The notes: a model not told the origin generated them from the letters alone. Positions 28,701 through 37,948 are shown, numbered from the stretch's first letter. The stretch: 64,000 bases of DNA from UBA6163 sp031411655 (GCA_031411655.1 JANOBM010000247.1:124001-188000); one strand, 5' to 3'. Made by a program: numbers and translations.

Positions 28701-31700
28701 GACTCCGCGGGCGAAGGCGAGATCGCGTTTCGCATCGAGTGCATTGGCTAGTCTTAAATCAACGACATCCGCTTCAACAAGCGGTTGGAACCATGTTCGC
28801 TTTAAAACCGTGAGCGGATCCGCTACCACGACTTCAATAATCGGCATGCCGTCGATCACATCGGCAGGTACGATCAGAACGCCGTCTTTGTCGGGTCGCA
28901 AGTTGATTACCATGCCACCGTGGTCGCGAAGGAAATCATAGTCGGCACTCAGGTCTTCCGGTAAACCTTGTTTCTCCATCGATTTCTCGGAAGCGTCCAT
29001 CATCGGAGCAGGAGGCGCGGTTGCCGCCATCGGGGCGTCGCCCGCAGCTACCGATTGGCTTTCGTTGTCGGTCGATCGCGTCTCCCAAGGATTCAAAATC
29101 AGACCGGGCTGAGGCAACATCACGCCTGGATACTTTGCTGAATACTGTCGTCGAAGCACGTACTGGTATTCTTCGCCAAGCCGCAGGTCGCTGATGTAAC
29201 CGCTGGTCGCATGCCACACCCCACGTGTCGTCGTCGCAAGTTCGGGTAGACGCAGGTCATCGACCACCCTCGCTCCATCGATGTATCGCTTAGCGATGAG
29301 ATGGATACGAGTCATCGGCCCCACACCTGATAACTTGACCTTCAACCCCTCGGCAACAGGTTCAAGTGATTCGATGCCAAGTTCGGATCGGGGGGGTAAT
29401 TCTAATTGTCGGACCAATCCTGCGGCGACTTCGCCGACCACTGGTCCGGCGGTTACCGACAGCAGCGTCGTTTGCTGAAGGACGAGATCGTGAAGTTGGT
29501 AATCTCCCGGACTAAGTTCCTTGATCACCAGAAGTCCACCAGAAACTTTGAGACTGTCGGTCAGCTCCGTTTCCGGTAGCTGGCCGGACCGGGTGCTTAG
29601 CAAGCGGTAACGCGAGATATCGACCAAAGGAGATTGCAATGGAAGTCGAATTTCGCTCCCGGCGACCGCATTCAACCGGGCTGGCCAGTGGGCATCGATG
29701 GTGCGTAGATCGATTGAGTTCGATTGCCCACCGGAACTGATGTTGATAGAAAGGATGTCCGTTAACGTGCCAAGTTGTATACGACCAAACTCATCCGACT
29801 GAAGCGTCGTCGAAACCGGCTGGACTCGGACCGAAGGTTGGAGATTAACTTGCACCATCGCACCGGGAATCGCTTCGCCTCCTCGGCCACGTGTCTCAAT
29901 GACCCAGGACTCTCCATCCCTGGTTAAAAAGGCACTGCTGGTCAAAGTGGTTCGCCGAACGGTCGCGACATCCCAACTGCGTGAAGCGCTGAGCTCCTTT
30001 CGGTCATTTTTCGCAAGCCCGCGAACCTGACCGGTCAGAATAGCGGTCAGGTTGGCCAGCCGTGGTGGAACTCTCACTGGCAATCCAATCTCGTTCGCCT
30101 GGTGGAGGTCAATCGGATCAAATCGCTTTGTCGTCGCGATGCCATCCAGGTCGGTCGCGGTGACGGTCACGACGGCATTTTCAAGGAGTGTGGGGTCGAT
30201 CGCTTTGCCTGACATCAGAAGTCGGGGGCGAACGACAAGTTCGGCTTGCCGACCACTGATAAGTTGTTGGCGATCAACAAACATGGCCGCCTGGAGGGAG
30301 TAGCTTTCTTCAAGTGTCGGTAAAGCAACCGGCGTGGCGAGGTCGTTGTCTTGTAGGATCGCAGTTCGCACAGTTGCCTGATCGCTAGGGGGCAAATTGA
30401 TGATGCCATTTTCGTCTGCTTTGAATTGCTGAGATGAGGCAATGAGCGTCGCGTTTGGAAGTGCTCTACGATTCTCATCGAATGCGATTACTCTTTGTCC
30501 ACCGGCAGACTGTGTAATCGTGTACTGCAATTCTCCACGCCGAACCATCGCTCTGGCTCGCAGGCCGCCGCCTAACAGGTCGACGATCCATAAGCCTCGA
30601 CCTTCGATTTCCGGCAACTCAATCGTTTCACGATGTCGACGGGAAGGGGCAAGCGAGAACTCAAGCTGCCGTTCACTGGTGGGTACCAGGCCATCGAGAT
30701 CGATGTCCGTATCGATCGGATTGGTGCGGGTCCGATAGTAGGAATGTGTATGGATGCGGTAGATACGAACGACAAGTTTTTCAACCCGTTTGAGGTCCAG
30801 TTGCAGCGTGGTGGGCCGATCGGGAGAGTGAACGCGAGGGTTCGTCGGAGCAAGCGTTAGTTCGACTCGGTCTCGCACCAGTTGACGTTGAGACGGGTCA
30901 AGCATTTCGTACCATCGCTCGGCTGGTTCAACGCCAACGAGTAGTTTCGTTTCGGCAAACACGCGGCGAAGGTAATCCGGTTTAAGCATGCCCTCAAACG
31001 CTTTGGGTGAATCGGCGTCCTTGAAAAAGTGCTCAAGATAGGCGCGAATCATCGGTTGCTCATCACCAACCGCAGGGACCATCGCTAGATCGTTAAAGTC
31101 TTGTGACAGTTGTGCGACGATGCGTTTGCCTTGTATCGCGGTTTCAGGAACAAGTTCGCTACTTCGGGGAAGTTTGAGATAACGAATGAATCTTTCTCGA
31201 TTGAATTCATTTGTAGCCAAGTCACTGAGAAGGCGTTGGTACAAAATTGCGGCTTGAAGCGATACAAACGCCTCGGGAAGGGTGGAGGCGTAAGTGTCAA
31301 CTCTTTCTAAGTAGGCTGATCGCACATGCGGCTGCTGCCGCATGTCTTCATCGGCCGTTGGTCGCAATCGTGATAGAACATGGCTGACCATCGCATCGGA
31401 AGCCGCAATTCGCGGGATTGTTTTGGCCACGCTTTTCAGTTCATCGAGCGTGAGCCATTTGTGAGCTTCCCGATCTCCAAACGTACGATCGTCTGGATTT
31501 CCATTTTGAAGCTCCTTGATGACTAGTGAAGCGAGGTTTGGAAGCCATGGTCCGTCGACTCGATTGAGTAGACCCGCAAATTGTGCCGGATCAATCACAA
31601 TCGCATCGGCAAGGACTCTCGCGGCATAGCGACGAAGTCCTTCACGCGTCAGTTGGTCAGGTGAGACTTCATCCATCAGTCGATTGTCATCAATCGCCAG

Positions 31701-32141
31701 ATTGTCAAAAACCGATGGATAGAGGCGAGCGCCGGCTGCGCTTGGTGCGGGATGTTCGAGTTGAATGTTGAGACGATTACGAAGGTATTCAATCGAACGG
31801 TCGGGCGATCGCTGGTACGTCAATAAATGCTGTCGATCTTCGATACGCTGGAGGTATCCGCTGTGTCGAGCTCGCTCATCGGCCTTCCACTGCGTCAACA
31901 ACGCTTCCGCTTTGTCCCATTCTCCAATGACTTGGTGGTTCAGGCAATGATAGAAATAGTACTCTTCACTGCCGGGAATGAGTTCGCTAAGCATTGCTGA
32001 ACGATCGGCCGCAAGCGAGTACCTTTCAATCCAGTCAAGCGTTTGGGCTTGGCAGATTCCCCTGCTTTCCGCACCCGTCAAGCCAATGGCAGACAGGCCA
32101 ATTAACATTGCAAAAACAGTGGGCGGGTTGATTTTTGACAT
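25707..32141 (-). CDS. Giant secreted protein, A2M-like architecture (tentative)
   Basis: About 2144 residues from the ATG at 32141 (MSKINPPTVFAMLIGLSAIGLTGAES, a signal peptide); the frame is open to 32423 but the upstream 94 residues are not convincing. The N-terminal quarter is helical (repeat-like helices, EYYFYHCLNHQVIGEWDKAE). Then comes a long series of beta-sandwich-like stretches (KRVEKLVVRIYRIHTHS, RGLWIVDLLGGGLRARAMVRRG, FDENRRALPNATLIASSQQF), like the MG domains of bacterial alpha-2-macroglobulins. A central Ala/Pro-rich linker and more helical and sandwich segments follow. The C-terminus (LQVSDSATRQPVEGAYVKVYSR) is like a carboxypeptidase regulatory domain. No thioester motif (CxEQ) is seen. 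A periplasmic protease-trap or adhesive scaffold role is inference. Confidence 0.6.
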   Translation of the reverse strand: MSKINPPTVFAMLIGLSAIGLTGAESRGICQAQTLDWIERYSLAADRSAMLSELIPGSEEYYFYHCLNHQVIGEWDKAEALLTQWKADERARHSGYLQRIEDRQHLLTYQRSPDRSIEYLRNRLNIQLEHPAPSAAGARLYPSVFDNLAIDDNRLMDEVSPDQLTREGLRRYAARVLADAIVIDPAQFAGLLNRVDGPWLPNLASLVIKELQNGNPDDRTFGDREAHKWLTLDELKSVAKTIPRIAASDAMVSHVLSRLRPTADEDMRQQPHVRSAYLERVDTYASTLPEAFVSLQAAILYQRLLSDLATNEFNRERFIRYLKLPRSSELVPETAIQGKRIVAQLSQDFNDLAMVPAVGDEQPMIRAYLEHFFKDADSPKAFEGMLKPDYLRRVFAETKLLVGVEPAERWYEMLDPSQRQLVRDRVELTLAPTNPRVHSPDRPTTLQLDLKRVEKLVVRIYRIHTHSYYRTRTNPIDTDIDLDGLVPTSERQLEFSLAPSRRHRETIELPEIEGRGLWIVDLLGGGLRARAMVRRGELQYTITQSAGGQRVIAFDENRRALPNATLIASSQQFKADENGIINLPPSDQATVRTAILQDNDLATPVALPTLEESYSLQAAMFVDRQQLISGRQAELVVRPRLLMSGKAIDPTLLENAVVTVTATDLDGIATTKRFDPIDLHQANEIGLPVRVPPRLANLTAILTGQVRGLAKNDRKELSASRSWDVATVRRTTLTSSAFLTRDGESWVIETRGRGGEAIPGAMVQVNLQPSVRVQPVSTTLQSDEFGRIQLGTLTDILSINISSGGQSNSIDLRTIDAHWPARLNAVAGSEIRLPLQSPLVDISRYRLLSTRSGQLPETELTDSLKVSGGLLVIKELSPGDYQLHDLVLQQTTLLSVTAGPVVGEVAAGLVRQLELPPRSELGIESLEPVAEGLKVKLSGVGPMTRIHLIAKRYIDGARVVDDLRLPELATTTRGVWHATSGYISDLRLGEEYQYVLRRQYSAKYPGVMLPQPGLILNPWETRSTDNESQSVAAGDAPMAATAPPAPMMDASEKSMEKQGLPEDLSADYDFLRDHGGMVINLRPDKDGVLIVPADVIDGMPIIEVVVADPLTVLKRTWFQPLVEADVVDLRLANALDAKRDLAFARGVVIASKDGPLDLKSLGSAQIQVYSSIAELMRLYMTLQGDDRLKEFLPIASWHTLDESGKRSLYGRLACHELHLFLSVHDIQFFDAVVRPYLKNKPEKQFVDHYLLGNDLTPWTQMWRYRELNAAEKILLAKRVPTIADTVRREFREMVELRPDDATELRKLVEFGLAGTAMFDDVAAEVRWADDGLMDRDGSFMFGAIADGEALGDALGRAANEPSGPAAGAPSPRSRKSAESEILRRSAGLQRLSESADKNQWMARGGDLKFDRSGREEFLAFFQNLDSTKQWAESQWDRVRVSHFGPGSPEASPSASMQSPELIPINAFWLALANGVDAGNPNGNNLNEHLLRPMESRHAALVALALCGLPLEAGDVKLPIDDKPFAPNHPVAVVTKRLVALQAMEGEASLLVGQRFTDSTIDSSNDPKAEIPVAPDEFVIHHVYRGEVILTNPTPKQQTVDVLWQIPAGSLPLAGGQATDSKTLTLDAFAVQRIEYFFYFPVPGDYVHYPVCVGTEGRVVARGTARTFNVVSVPSKLDEGSWPAIAVSGDSAKISGFLAKANLRKIDLGLVAHRMKDREIYDVVTAQLAKEQLNRPDLWGYSFHHRDTAGMKTFLSQQDGLVQSVGPVFHADLLEVDSIDRHLYEFLEYSPLVQARIHSLRTELEILNPTFKEQYLQLLRVLAHQREADVTQQLAVVHYMILQNRIEEAIKRFVAIDSVAMETRLQYDYLAGYLALHRSDYAAATKIATTYAEHPVPRWRERFGAMLANLQQRDQLMEGSQLAGAEKKPAGVRAGDADLAVIDRDRRNADAATLEPFVKVDIDGSALRIEHRNASDATINLYAVDLELLFSKTPFVREDLATMAMVQPTHNEKIELDSKDGVLRFPLNDKLARQTLLVEVVAGAARSTTLYYGGKLSAYVSQGFGQLQVSDSATRQPVEGAYVKVYSRQQDGTVAFYKDGYTDLRGRFDYVSVSTGDLAAVQKFSILVIDPERGATLHEAAPPTR

Positions 32142-32543
32142 GTTCACAAGGTCCATTGAGAGCGAACTGACTCTTGGGTGCACAGATACGGCCTGCAGAA
32201 AAGGGCTTTGCGAGTCTGAATTCACTGGTTTTGCGTCAGGAACTCTAGAAAAGTGTACGTCTCTATAACGAAGTCCGCAGCGTTTTATTAGAGATGCGTC
32301 AGCAAGATTATAGAGCGAGCCGGAGAAAATGTGGCCTTTGAGACTAGATTCAAGCTGGAATTCGCTTAGCGGTTCATCCGGAAGAACCGTTATTGCCGCA
32401 CCGTGAGTTGATGAATTCGGCAAAGGGGCAGTAGCGGGACATTTCCTTGTCTAGGGCGAGTCGTAGGGTTTAACGGTGAAAATCGGTTTAATTGCCTGGA
32501 AGTGGCTTTGGTCTGTCTATCTAAATATTTGGTCAAATACGTG
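32142..32543. other. Divergent intergenic region
   Basis: 402 bp between the giant secreted protein gene (-) and the PilP-like lipoprotein gene (+). AT-rich stretches near 32500-32540 (CTAAATATTTGG) may hold the plus promoter. No RNA gene or repeat recognised. Confidence 0.35.
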
Positions 32544-33044
32544 ATGTTGCTCTCTGGACCCTGCAAGGTGCTTGTTGTTACTTTTTCGTTCGCTGGTCTC
32601 GTTGGCTGCGGAGGAAACGGGGAGCCGATCGAAGTTGCGTTGGCGGCGGTGCGCCAAGTCAGTACCGCCCATCGCGCGGATGCTGCACCGGCGATCGAAA
32701 TCAATCCGACGGATGATTCGTCGGTCGCCAATAACCCAATGACCGACCCTCTCATCGAACTACCCTATCCTATGCGGACGAACCCGTTCCGCTACGTTGG
32801 ACAAGACTCGGAGAAAAGCCAAACGGTCGGAACCGGTGCGTTGAACGACCTGCGGGTGCTCGGGTTTGCCGATGTAGGCAATCCACGTGTTATGCTGGAG
32901 ATACGCAACGAAGCTCATTCGATGGCGGTAGGCGACAGTCGGCACGGAATCGAGGTGCTTGAAATCTCGCCACCCCATGTCCGTTTGAAGGTCGCGAACC
33001 TCACCTGGAACGCCTCGATGTTCGATGATCGCGCCAGCAAGTGA
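32544..33044 (+). CDS. PilP/GspC-like lipoprotein
   Basis: About 166 residues from the ATG at 32544 (GTG at 32541 also possible). The N-terminus is a lipoprotein signal with lipobox (VLVVTFSFAGLVGCGG). A disordered Asn/Asp/Ala-rich linker follows, then a small beta domain (LNDLRVLGFADVGNPRVMLEIRN, MAVGD, IEVLEISPPHVRLKV), which resembles the C-terminal beta-sandwich of PilP and the HR domain of GspC. In type IV pili PilP links the PilN-PilO inner-membrane complex to the secretin. The gene is on the plus strand and converges on the secretin gene of the pilus/secretion operon, 40 bp away. Assignment rests on pattern and context. Confidence 0.6.
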   Translation: MLLSGPCKVLVVTFSFAGLVGCGGNGEPIEVALAAVRQVSTAHRADAAPAIEINPTDDSSVANNPMTDPLIELPYPMRTNPFRYVGQDSEKSQTVGTGALNDLRVLGFADVGNPRVMLEIRNEAHSMAVGDSRHGIEVLEISPPHVRLKVANLTWNASMFDDRASK

Positions 33045-33084
33045 ATAAGGAATCCTTCCCACGCCTCGATTTTATCGCAAGTCG

Positions 33085-35220
33085 CTAGGTGCCTGCACGT
33101 GACGATCGGACCGGAACCGGTTCAACGTGTACTGGAGGCAACGTGCTTCCCGTGTCGGTTATGATGATCCGATCTTCAACGATCACTTCGTGCGATGGAG
33201 CCTGATCCATACCCGAGTCGCCGATCATGTCTAGGGAGCGACTTCCTGCGTTTACACGAGGGCGGGGATAATGGTACGGACAGCTTTTGTCTTTGCAGCA
33301 CGGAATGAACAAAGCGCTATCCGCTACGGGAATTCGATCGAGTTCTTCATTGCCGATGCAGAGAGCCTTTTGCTCGCGGAGCGTTCCTTGATGGTATTCG
33401 TCGATAATCTCTGGCTGAAGGAACACGATTAGTTCGCTTTCTCGCACGTTTGTATTGTGGCTGCTAAATAGTCTTCCGACGTATTTAATGTCTTTCAGAA
33501 GAGGGACGCCCTTGACCGTTTCCGTGACGGTTGATTGTCGAAGGCCTCCCAAGACAAACGTGTTGCCATTCGCAACACGAACCGTTGTTTCGGCCGTCCT
33601 GCTATCGATGAGTGGTTGACCGCCTTGGTAGCCGACTAGAACACTAAACTCCGGCTTCACCTGCATCGAAATCGTTGAGTCGCGGCTGATATGAGGGAGC
33701 ACGTTCAGCGTGATTCCCGCCTCTTCAAAGGTCACGCTCGTGACTGCCGTCGTCGTTCCACCTAGCTGACTCGTATTTGCGATCGGGATTTTTTGGACAA
33801 TCTTGATGGAAGCCTCGGTACGGTCTGCGACTGTAATCGTAGGGTCCGCAAGTAATTTAGCTCCCTTGGTGCTGTCGAGTGCATTGATAAATGCAGAAAC
33901 ACTAGCAGCATTGTTGAGTGACCGAATCACAAAGTTCGATCCTTCAGCTGCCGCCCCCAGCGGAACAGCACTTGTTCCGATAAAAGCATTCGTAGCCGTG
34001 GTACTGGGAGTGAATCCTAGTCCAGTGGACCCGGCAATCCCATTTCGCCCTAGTCCGTCGGCTCCCAACGTACTGCTTCCAATGCTATGCGACCAATCCA
34101 CCCCAAGCTTCTCGAGTTCCTCAAGCGAGACGTCGTAGATCAAGGCTCGAATTCGAACCTGGGGACGTGGCACGTCAAGGTGTTCAATCGCGTCGGTCGC
34201 TAGCCTCAGTTGGTCAGGAGTTCCCAAAACCATGATACGGTTTTCCGTGCCGAAGACTGCGATCGTTACCGAATCGCCGAGTGCCTGCTGCAACGCTTCC
34301 ACCAAAGGTTCGGCCTCGGTGAATTGGGGAGTGAAGTAAGCGATTCCTGACTGAAATGCGTCAGCGGCCCCAGGCCCTTCGATGGTAGGTGTCGGACTTG
34401 GCAAGGTATCGATGACTGGTCCCACGGCTACACTGGGCAATGCATTTGATTTCTTAAAAGTGCCGCCTTGCGAATCGACCGCTTGAAATAATTGGCGGAC
34501 TCTCTCGACTCGTTCAGGTTTATCGATAACAAGCACATTTCCGCTGCCAATCGGTTTCAGTTGGCCTCCTGGACTAAGTAGAAGGCGCGCCGCCTCGAGT
34601 GCAGGTTCGGTTGTCGCTCCAAGTGAGAGCGTTTCCGAAACAAAACTTGGGTCTTCAGATCCGATTTGATCGATCGGCAATACAATCAAACTTTGACCCG
34701 TCCGAACGTACCCATACTTATTGGCGGTCAAGACTGCTGACAAGACTTCGCTGAGTGGGGCATCATGAAATGTACCTGAAACCTCTCCCGAGATTTCCTG
34801 GCCAGCAACAATGTTGACTTTCCAATTCTCGCTCAGCATGAAGACAACTTCAGAGATGGGAACCTTGCGAAACGAAACGCTTCCCTTTCGGATCAAGGCA
34901 TCGTCGATGTTGGTGAAATTCGAGTGTTCGTTCTGGGGAGAAAATGAAAACGGTGTATCGGAACTCGTTGGCTTTGTTATCGCCGGCAAGGTTTCTGCGC
35001 CCGGTTCTTCAAGGGCAATGTCACCGTTCAATGGCCGAGACACCAACTCCGTTTGTGCGTAGACGGCCTGAGTATCTTGAAGTTGCGGCATAAGGAGCCA
35101 CAGAAACGGCACTGTCGTCATTTGCCAAAGCATGCATCGAAACGCTCGTCCCCACTGCGAGGTGAAGAGGTTTTCGTTGTGCAAGGCCTGATTTGACCGG
35201 TCGGATGCATCGCCATCCAT
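33085..35220 (-). CDS. Secretin (GspD/PilQ family)
   Basis: 711 residues (a later start at 35133, MLWQMTTVPF, gives a cleaner signal peptide). N-terminal secretin/TonB-like domain (SFRKVPISEVVFMLSENWKVNIVAG, TFHDAPLSEVLSAVLTANKYGYV), N1/KH-like domains (LSPGGQLKPIGSGNVLVIDKPERV), then the conserved secretin gate and beta-barrel: FVLGGLRQSTVTETVKGVPLLKDIKYVGRLFSS and ESELIVFLQPEII. Secretins form the outer-membrane pore for pili or secreted proteins. A C-terminal Cys/His patch (CCKDKSCPYHYPRPR) is an odd extra. Last gene of the minus-strand cluster. Confidence 0.92.
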   Translation of the reverse strand: MDGDASDRSNQALHNENLFTSQWGRAFRCMLWQMTTVPFLWLLMPQLQDTQAVYAQTELVSRPLNGDIALEEPGAETLPAITKPTSSDTPFSFSPQNEHSNFTNIDDALIRKGSVSFRKVPISEVVFMLSENWKVNIVAGQEISGEVSGTFHDAPLSEVLSAVLTANKYGYVRTGQSLIVLPIDQIGSEDPSFVSETLSLGATTEPALEAARLLLSPGGQLKPIGSGNVLVIDKPERVERVRQLFQAVDSQGGTFKKSNALPSVAVGPVIDTLPSPTPTIEGPGAADAFQSGIAYFTPQFTEAEPLVEALQQALGDSVTIAVFGTENRIMVLGTPDQLRLATDAIEHLDVPRPQVRIRALIYDVSLEELEKLGVDWSHSIGSSTLGADGLGRNGIAGSTGLGFTPSTTATNAFIGTSAVPLGAAAEGSNFVIRSLNNAASVSAFINALDSTKGAKLLADPTITVADRTEASIKIVQKIPIANTSQLGGTTTAVTSVTFEEAGITLNVLPHISRDSTISMQVKPEFSVLVGYQGGQPLIDSRTAETTVRVANGNTFVLGGLRQSTVTETVKGVPLLKDIKYVGRLFSSHNTNVRESELIVFLQPEIIDEYHQGTLREQKALCIGNEELDRIPVADSALFIPCCKDKSCPYHYPRPRVNAGSRSLDMIGDSGMDQAPSHEVIVEDRIIITDTGSTLPPVHVEPVPVRSSRAGT

Positions 35221-35278
35221 GGCGTAGCTCTTAGTTAATAAGTAAGGTTCAAATAAATACTGACAAGCCTTCGAGCGT

Positions 35279-35908
35279 TTATAACGATGTCAAGCTACCT
35301 GATTTGTTTATGGTTCGTTCATTTAAACCATAAAGCGTCACTGTCAACTCGATGTTGATATTTTGACGATCGCCGGACGATGGGGTAATGATAAATCGAT
35401 TGGTAGACATCATTCTTGGTTCAGTTGCGATCAGATCCATCATGTTTCGCACCTGTTCGAATGACCCTTCTGCTCTTAACTCCAGTTGATAGGTGTGTAG
35501 TTGGTACTTCGACGGTTCTCCGTCATTGGTCATGGCGGCATTTCTCGGATTGTCACCTTCGATAGCCCAAGTCCGCTCCGTGCGACTAGCGACTTCCATT
35601 TGTCGAAGCTTTGCACCACTTGTTCTGACAATTTCAATAAAACGATCACGAGCCGCATCGATTTCGTCCGGGCTGGTCGCTCCCAGTTCCGCTGCGGTCA
35701 ACTCACTTTGGACTTGTGTCCGAATTCGCTCAAAGCGACTTGCGTTGACCGATGCTATATCCCAGTCGCCCCGAGCCGATTCTGTGAGTTCTGCATTGCG
35801 ACAGATCTCTTTGTATTCATCGACCCAAAAGAATCCACCAACCACGATCGCGACCAAACTGATTGCTGCAACGATTGTTCGGGTTGTTGGCGATGAATCA
35901 ATAGCCAT
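35279..35908 (-). CDS. PilO-like inner-membrane protein
   Basis: 209 residues: a short cytoplasmic N-terminus, one membrane span (TIVAAISLVAIVVGGFFW), a coiled-coil (TAAELGATSPDEIDAARDRF) and a ferredoxin-like periplasmic domain (YQLELRAEGSFEQVRNMMDLIATEPRMMSTNRF). This matches PilO/GspM, which pairs with PilN/GspL in the inner-membrane platform. It starts within the stop of the PilM-PilN-like gene (TAATG overlap), so translation is coupled. Sequence similarity is weak, context strong. Confidence 0.7.
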   Translation of the reverse strand: MAIDSSPTTRTIVAAISLVAIVVGGFFWVDEYKEICRNAELTESARGDWDIASVNASRFERIRTQVQSELTAAELGATSPDEIDAARDRFIEIVRTSGAKLRQMEVASRTERTWAIEGDNPRNAAMTNDGEPSKYQLHTYQLELRAEGSFEQVRNMMDLIATEPRMMSTNRFIITPSSGDRQNINIELTVTLYGLNERTINKSGSLTSL

Positions 35909-37491
35909 TACTTTCTCTCCGTCGAAGTGAAGGAGACAGACCGTGTATCGATTTTATCGGTTATCTGCTTTTTACGCTTTGCGATACGGTTTGAGTCGAT
36001 CTGCAGCAGCAGGCGAAAGTTGGTGCCGACGCCGCTTTCGGTTGCGGACGTACTTTGTAATGCTACCTGAGTGACTTCAGCGTTGCGTCGAAGGTGACCC
36101 ACCAAATCGTAAATTCCCAGGTCGTTTTGAACCGATCCATCGAGGCGAAAACCACTGGATTCATCGAACTGAATCTGATTAATCCGGGTGTCGTCAGACA
36201 GGCAGCCCGACACGTGATCGATCACCGATGCCCAATTCGCCATTCCCACTGCCTCGTCCATCCGGCGCAAGTGGGAAATGAGCTGGCGAGAATCGGCAAG
36301 TTTACTCATCGTTTGCCTCTGCTCTTCCTTCCGCATTTCGATCGCAACAAGATTTTCCGAGGATGTCGTGACCATTGCTTTCTTCGCTGAAAAGATCATC
36401 CATCCGCACAGGAGGCAAGCGGTAGCTGCTAGGGCGGGCCATCCATCGCTCAGCATTCGTTGCAACAAACCGCGTGAGTTGTCACGTCGGATGGTTGACA
36501 ACATATCTGGTACGGTTGACGCAATCGTTCCAATCAGTAGCGGTAGTATGGCTGCAATGGCTGGAAGTTGTTGACAGTGGCTTGATCGCTCGTCGAGTCG
36601 AAAGACCGATGGCATGGAAGGGACTGCGACGGTATCTGCGTTGATTCCTGCAATTGACCCAAAAGCAATTTTGGCCTCGGTGGTTTGTTTTTCGGAGCCC
36701 ATTACCAAGACTCGGCTCAGTGTCTCACCGGAGATGTTGAGATACCTCGCGCAGAACCGACGCAATCGCTCGATATGGCTCTCGGTTGTCGCACGAATCT
36801 CACTCACTGTACTTGCAGAAGCAGGTCGATAATCCAGTAAGAGACGACCGCAGTGAACGATACCGATGTCCCATTTGGTTCCCGTTCCGTCAGCAAGGAG
36901 TAGAGGCTCTTGCTGGGCGATTCCAGAGGCATCAATGAGCCTAGCCATTGAAACCAAAGAAGGTTCCGCCCAGCGAACATTCATGTCGTGACTGAGCATC
37001 GCCTCATAAATACGTTCAATGATGGCCCGGTTAATAACCGCTGCGACGAAGTACTCAGTGCCCGACTCGATTCGCATACGAGTCGTTCCCGAGATTTTTT
37101 CACCAGGCCCTAGCGACAAATAACGTGCTGCACGGCCCGGAAGGACCTCAAGCTCTTTGTCGATTTGCTCGGGCGTACCCATCGCAACACGCGTGACGCA
37201 AAACTCACCATCGAGAGAGACCGCGATCTGCGCGCGGCGCATTTGATGTCGTTCAACAAGCGTATTGAAAGCGTCCGCAAATTGTCCGTCGCTCCCTGAT
37301 GCGAGCCAATCATTACCGTCGCTGGAGGTGATGTCGTCAAACTCTACCCGGAAAACGCCGTCATCCTCTCGCGTTGCAATCGCGAGTTGCATGAGTTGGC
37401 CTTCGACGCGTAGTCCAAACCGGCGATCTGCCTTGGCGTTCGAGCGGCGATGACTGTTTTGTTGCATAGCATGGTTCCCGTGTCGAAACAT
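35908..37491 (-). CDS. PilM-PilN fusion (GspL-like)
   Basis: 527 residues (start at 37467, MQQNSHRR, also possible). Residues about 20-320 look like an actin-fold PilM/GspL cytoplasmic domain (AQIAVSLDGEFCVTRVAM, LLLADGTGTKWDIGIVHCGRLLLDY, RVLVMGSEKQ). A membrane span follows (WPALAATACLLCGWMIF) and then a PilN-like periplasmic part with a coiled coil and ferredoxin-like domain (DTRINQIQFDESSGFRLDGSV, YDLVGHLRRNAEVTQVALQ). Most type IV pilus systems encode PilM and PilN separately, while T2SS has one GspL; this gene has the GspL plan. It overlaps the PilO-like gene. Confidence 0.75.
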   Translation of the reverse strand: MFRHGNHAMQQNSHRRSNAKADRRFGLRVEGQLMQLAIATREDDGVFRVEFDDITSSDGNDWLASGSDGQFADAFNTLVERHQMRRAQIAVSLDGEFCVTRVAMGTPEQIDKELEVLPGRAARYLSLGPGEKISGTTRMRIESGTEYFVAAVINRAIIERIYEAMLSHDMNVRWAEPSLVSMARLIDASGIAQQEPLLLADGTGTKWDIGIVHCGRLLLDYRPASASTVSEIRATTESHIERLRRFCARYLNISGETLSRVLVMGSEKQTTEAKIAFGSIAGINADTVAVPSMPSVFRLDERSSHCQQLPAIAAILPLLIGTIASTVPDMLSTIRRDNSRGLLQRMLSDGWPALAATACLLCGWMIFSAKKAMVTTSSENLVAIEMRKEEQRQTMSKLADSRQLISHLRRMDEAVGMANWASVIDHVSGCLSDDTRINQIQFDESSGFRLDGSVQNDLGIYDLVGHLRRNAEVTQVALQSTSATESGVGTNFRLLLQIDSNRIAKRKKQITDKIDTRSVSFTSTERK

Positions 37492-37583
37492 AGGTCACAT
37501 GCTCCGTCATTCAAACGATATGAGAGAATGTGTGGGAAATTTTTGTTCGTACCAATTTTCCCACTGCTCCTTTTGGCTTCTCT

Positions 37584-37946
37584 CTATCTCTTTAGTAGTG
37601 ATGGATCGAGTTGAATCGATTTTGCTGGGATCTTTGCATTGGCGAAGGCATAGAGATCGATGAAGACGTCGCCATTTGGGGCTGCGGACACGATTCCGTA
37701 GGCCTCGGACGACCCAGCAGCTTTGTCTCGCACCTCGCCCGAAAAAGCTGGATTTTGTCGTAAGATCGCGATTGTCATCTCTAGCAGTCCCCGAACTTCG
37801 TGCTCGCCGCGAACGGTTTGTTCGAACCGTTGGGTTGCATGCGACTGGCGTTGCACTGCCCGAATGACGGCTATTGCGGCCGTTGCCACGACGGCAGCAG
37901 TCAGCATCGCAAGCAACATGGCGGTACCTCGGCGTTTCCTCGCCAT
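37584..37946 (-). CDS. PilX/GspK-like minor prepilin-type protein
   Basis: 120 residues. A basic N-terminus (MARKRRGTAMLLAMLTAAVVATAAIAV) resembles the leader and first helix of GspK/PilX: cleavage after Gly7 would leave TAMLLAM, which lacks the usual Glu5. A short C-terminal part has no recognised motif. GspK normally is about 300 aa, so this is a reduced form. It starts 2 bp after the stop of the upstream prepilin gene, clearly one operon. Confidence 0.65.
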   Translation of the reverse strand: MARKRRGTAMLLAMLTAAVVATAAIAVIRAVQRQSHATQRFEQTVRGEHEVRGLLEMTIAILRQNPAFSGEVRDKAAGSSEAYGIVSAAPNGDVFIDLYAFANAKIPAKSIQLDPSLLKR

Positions 37947-37948
37947 TG

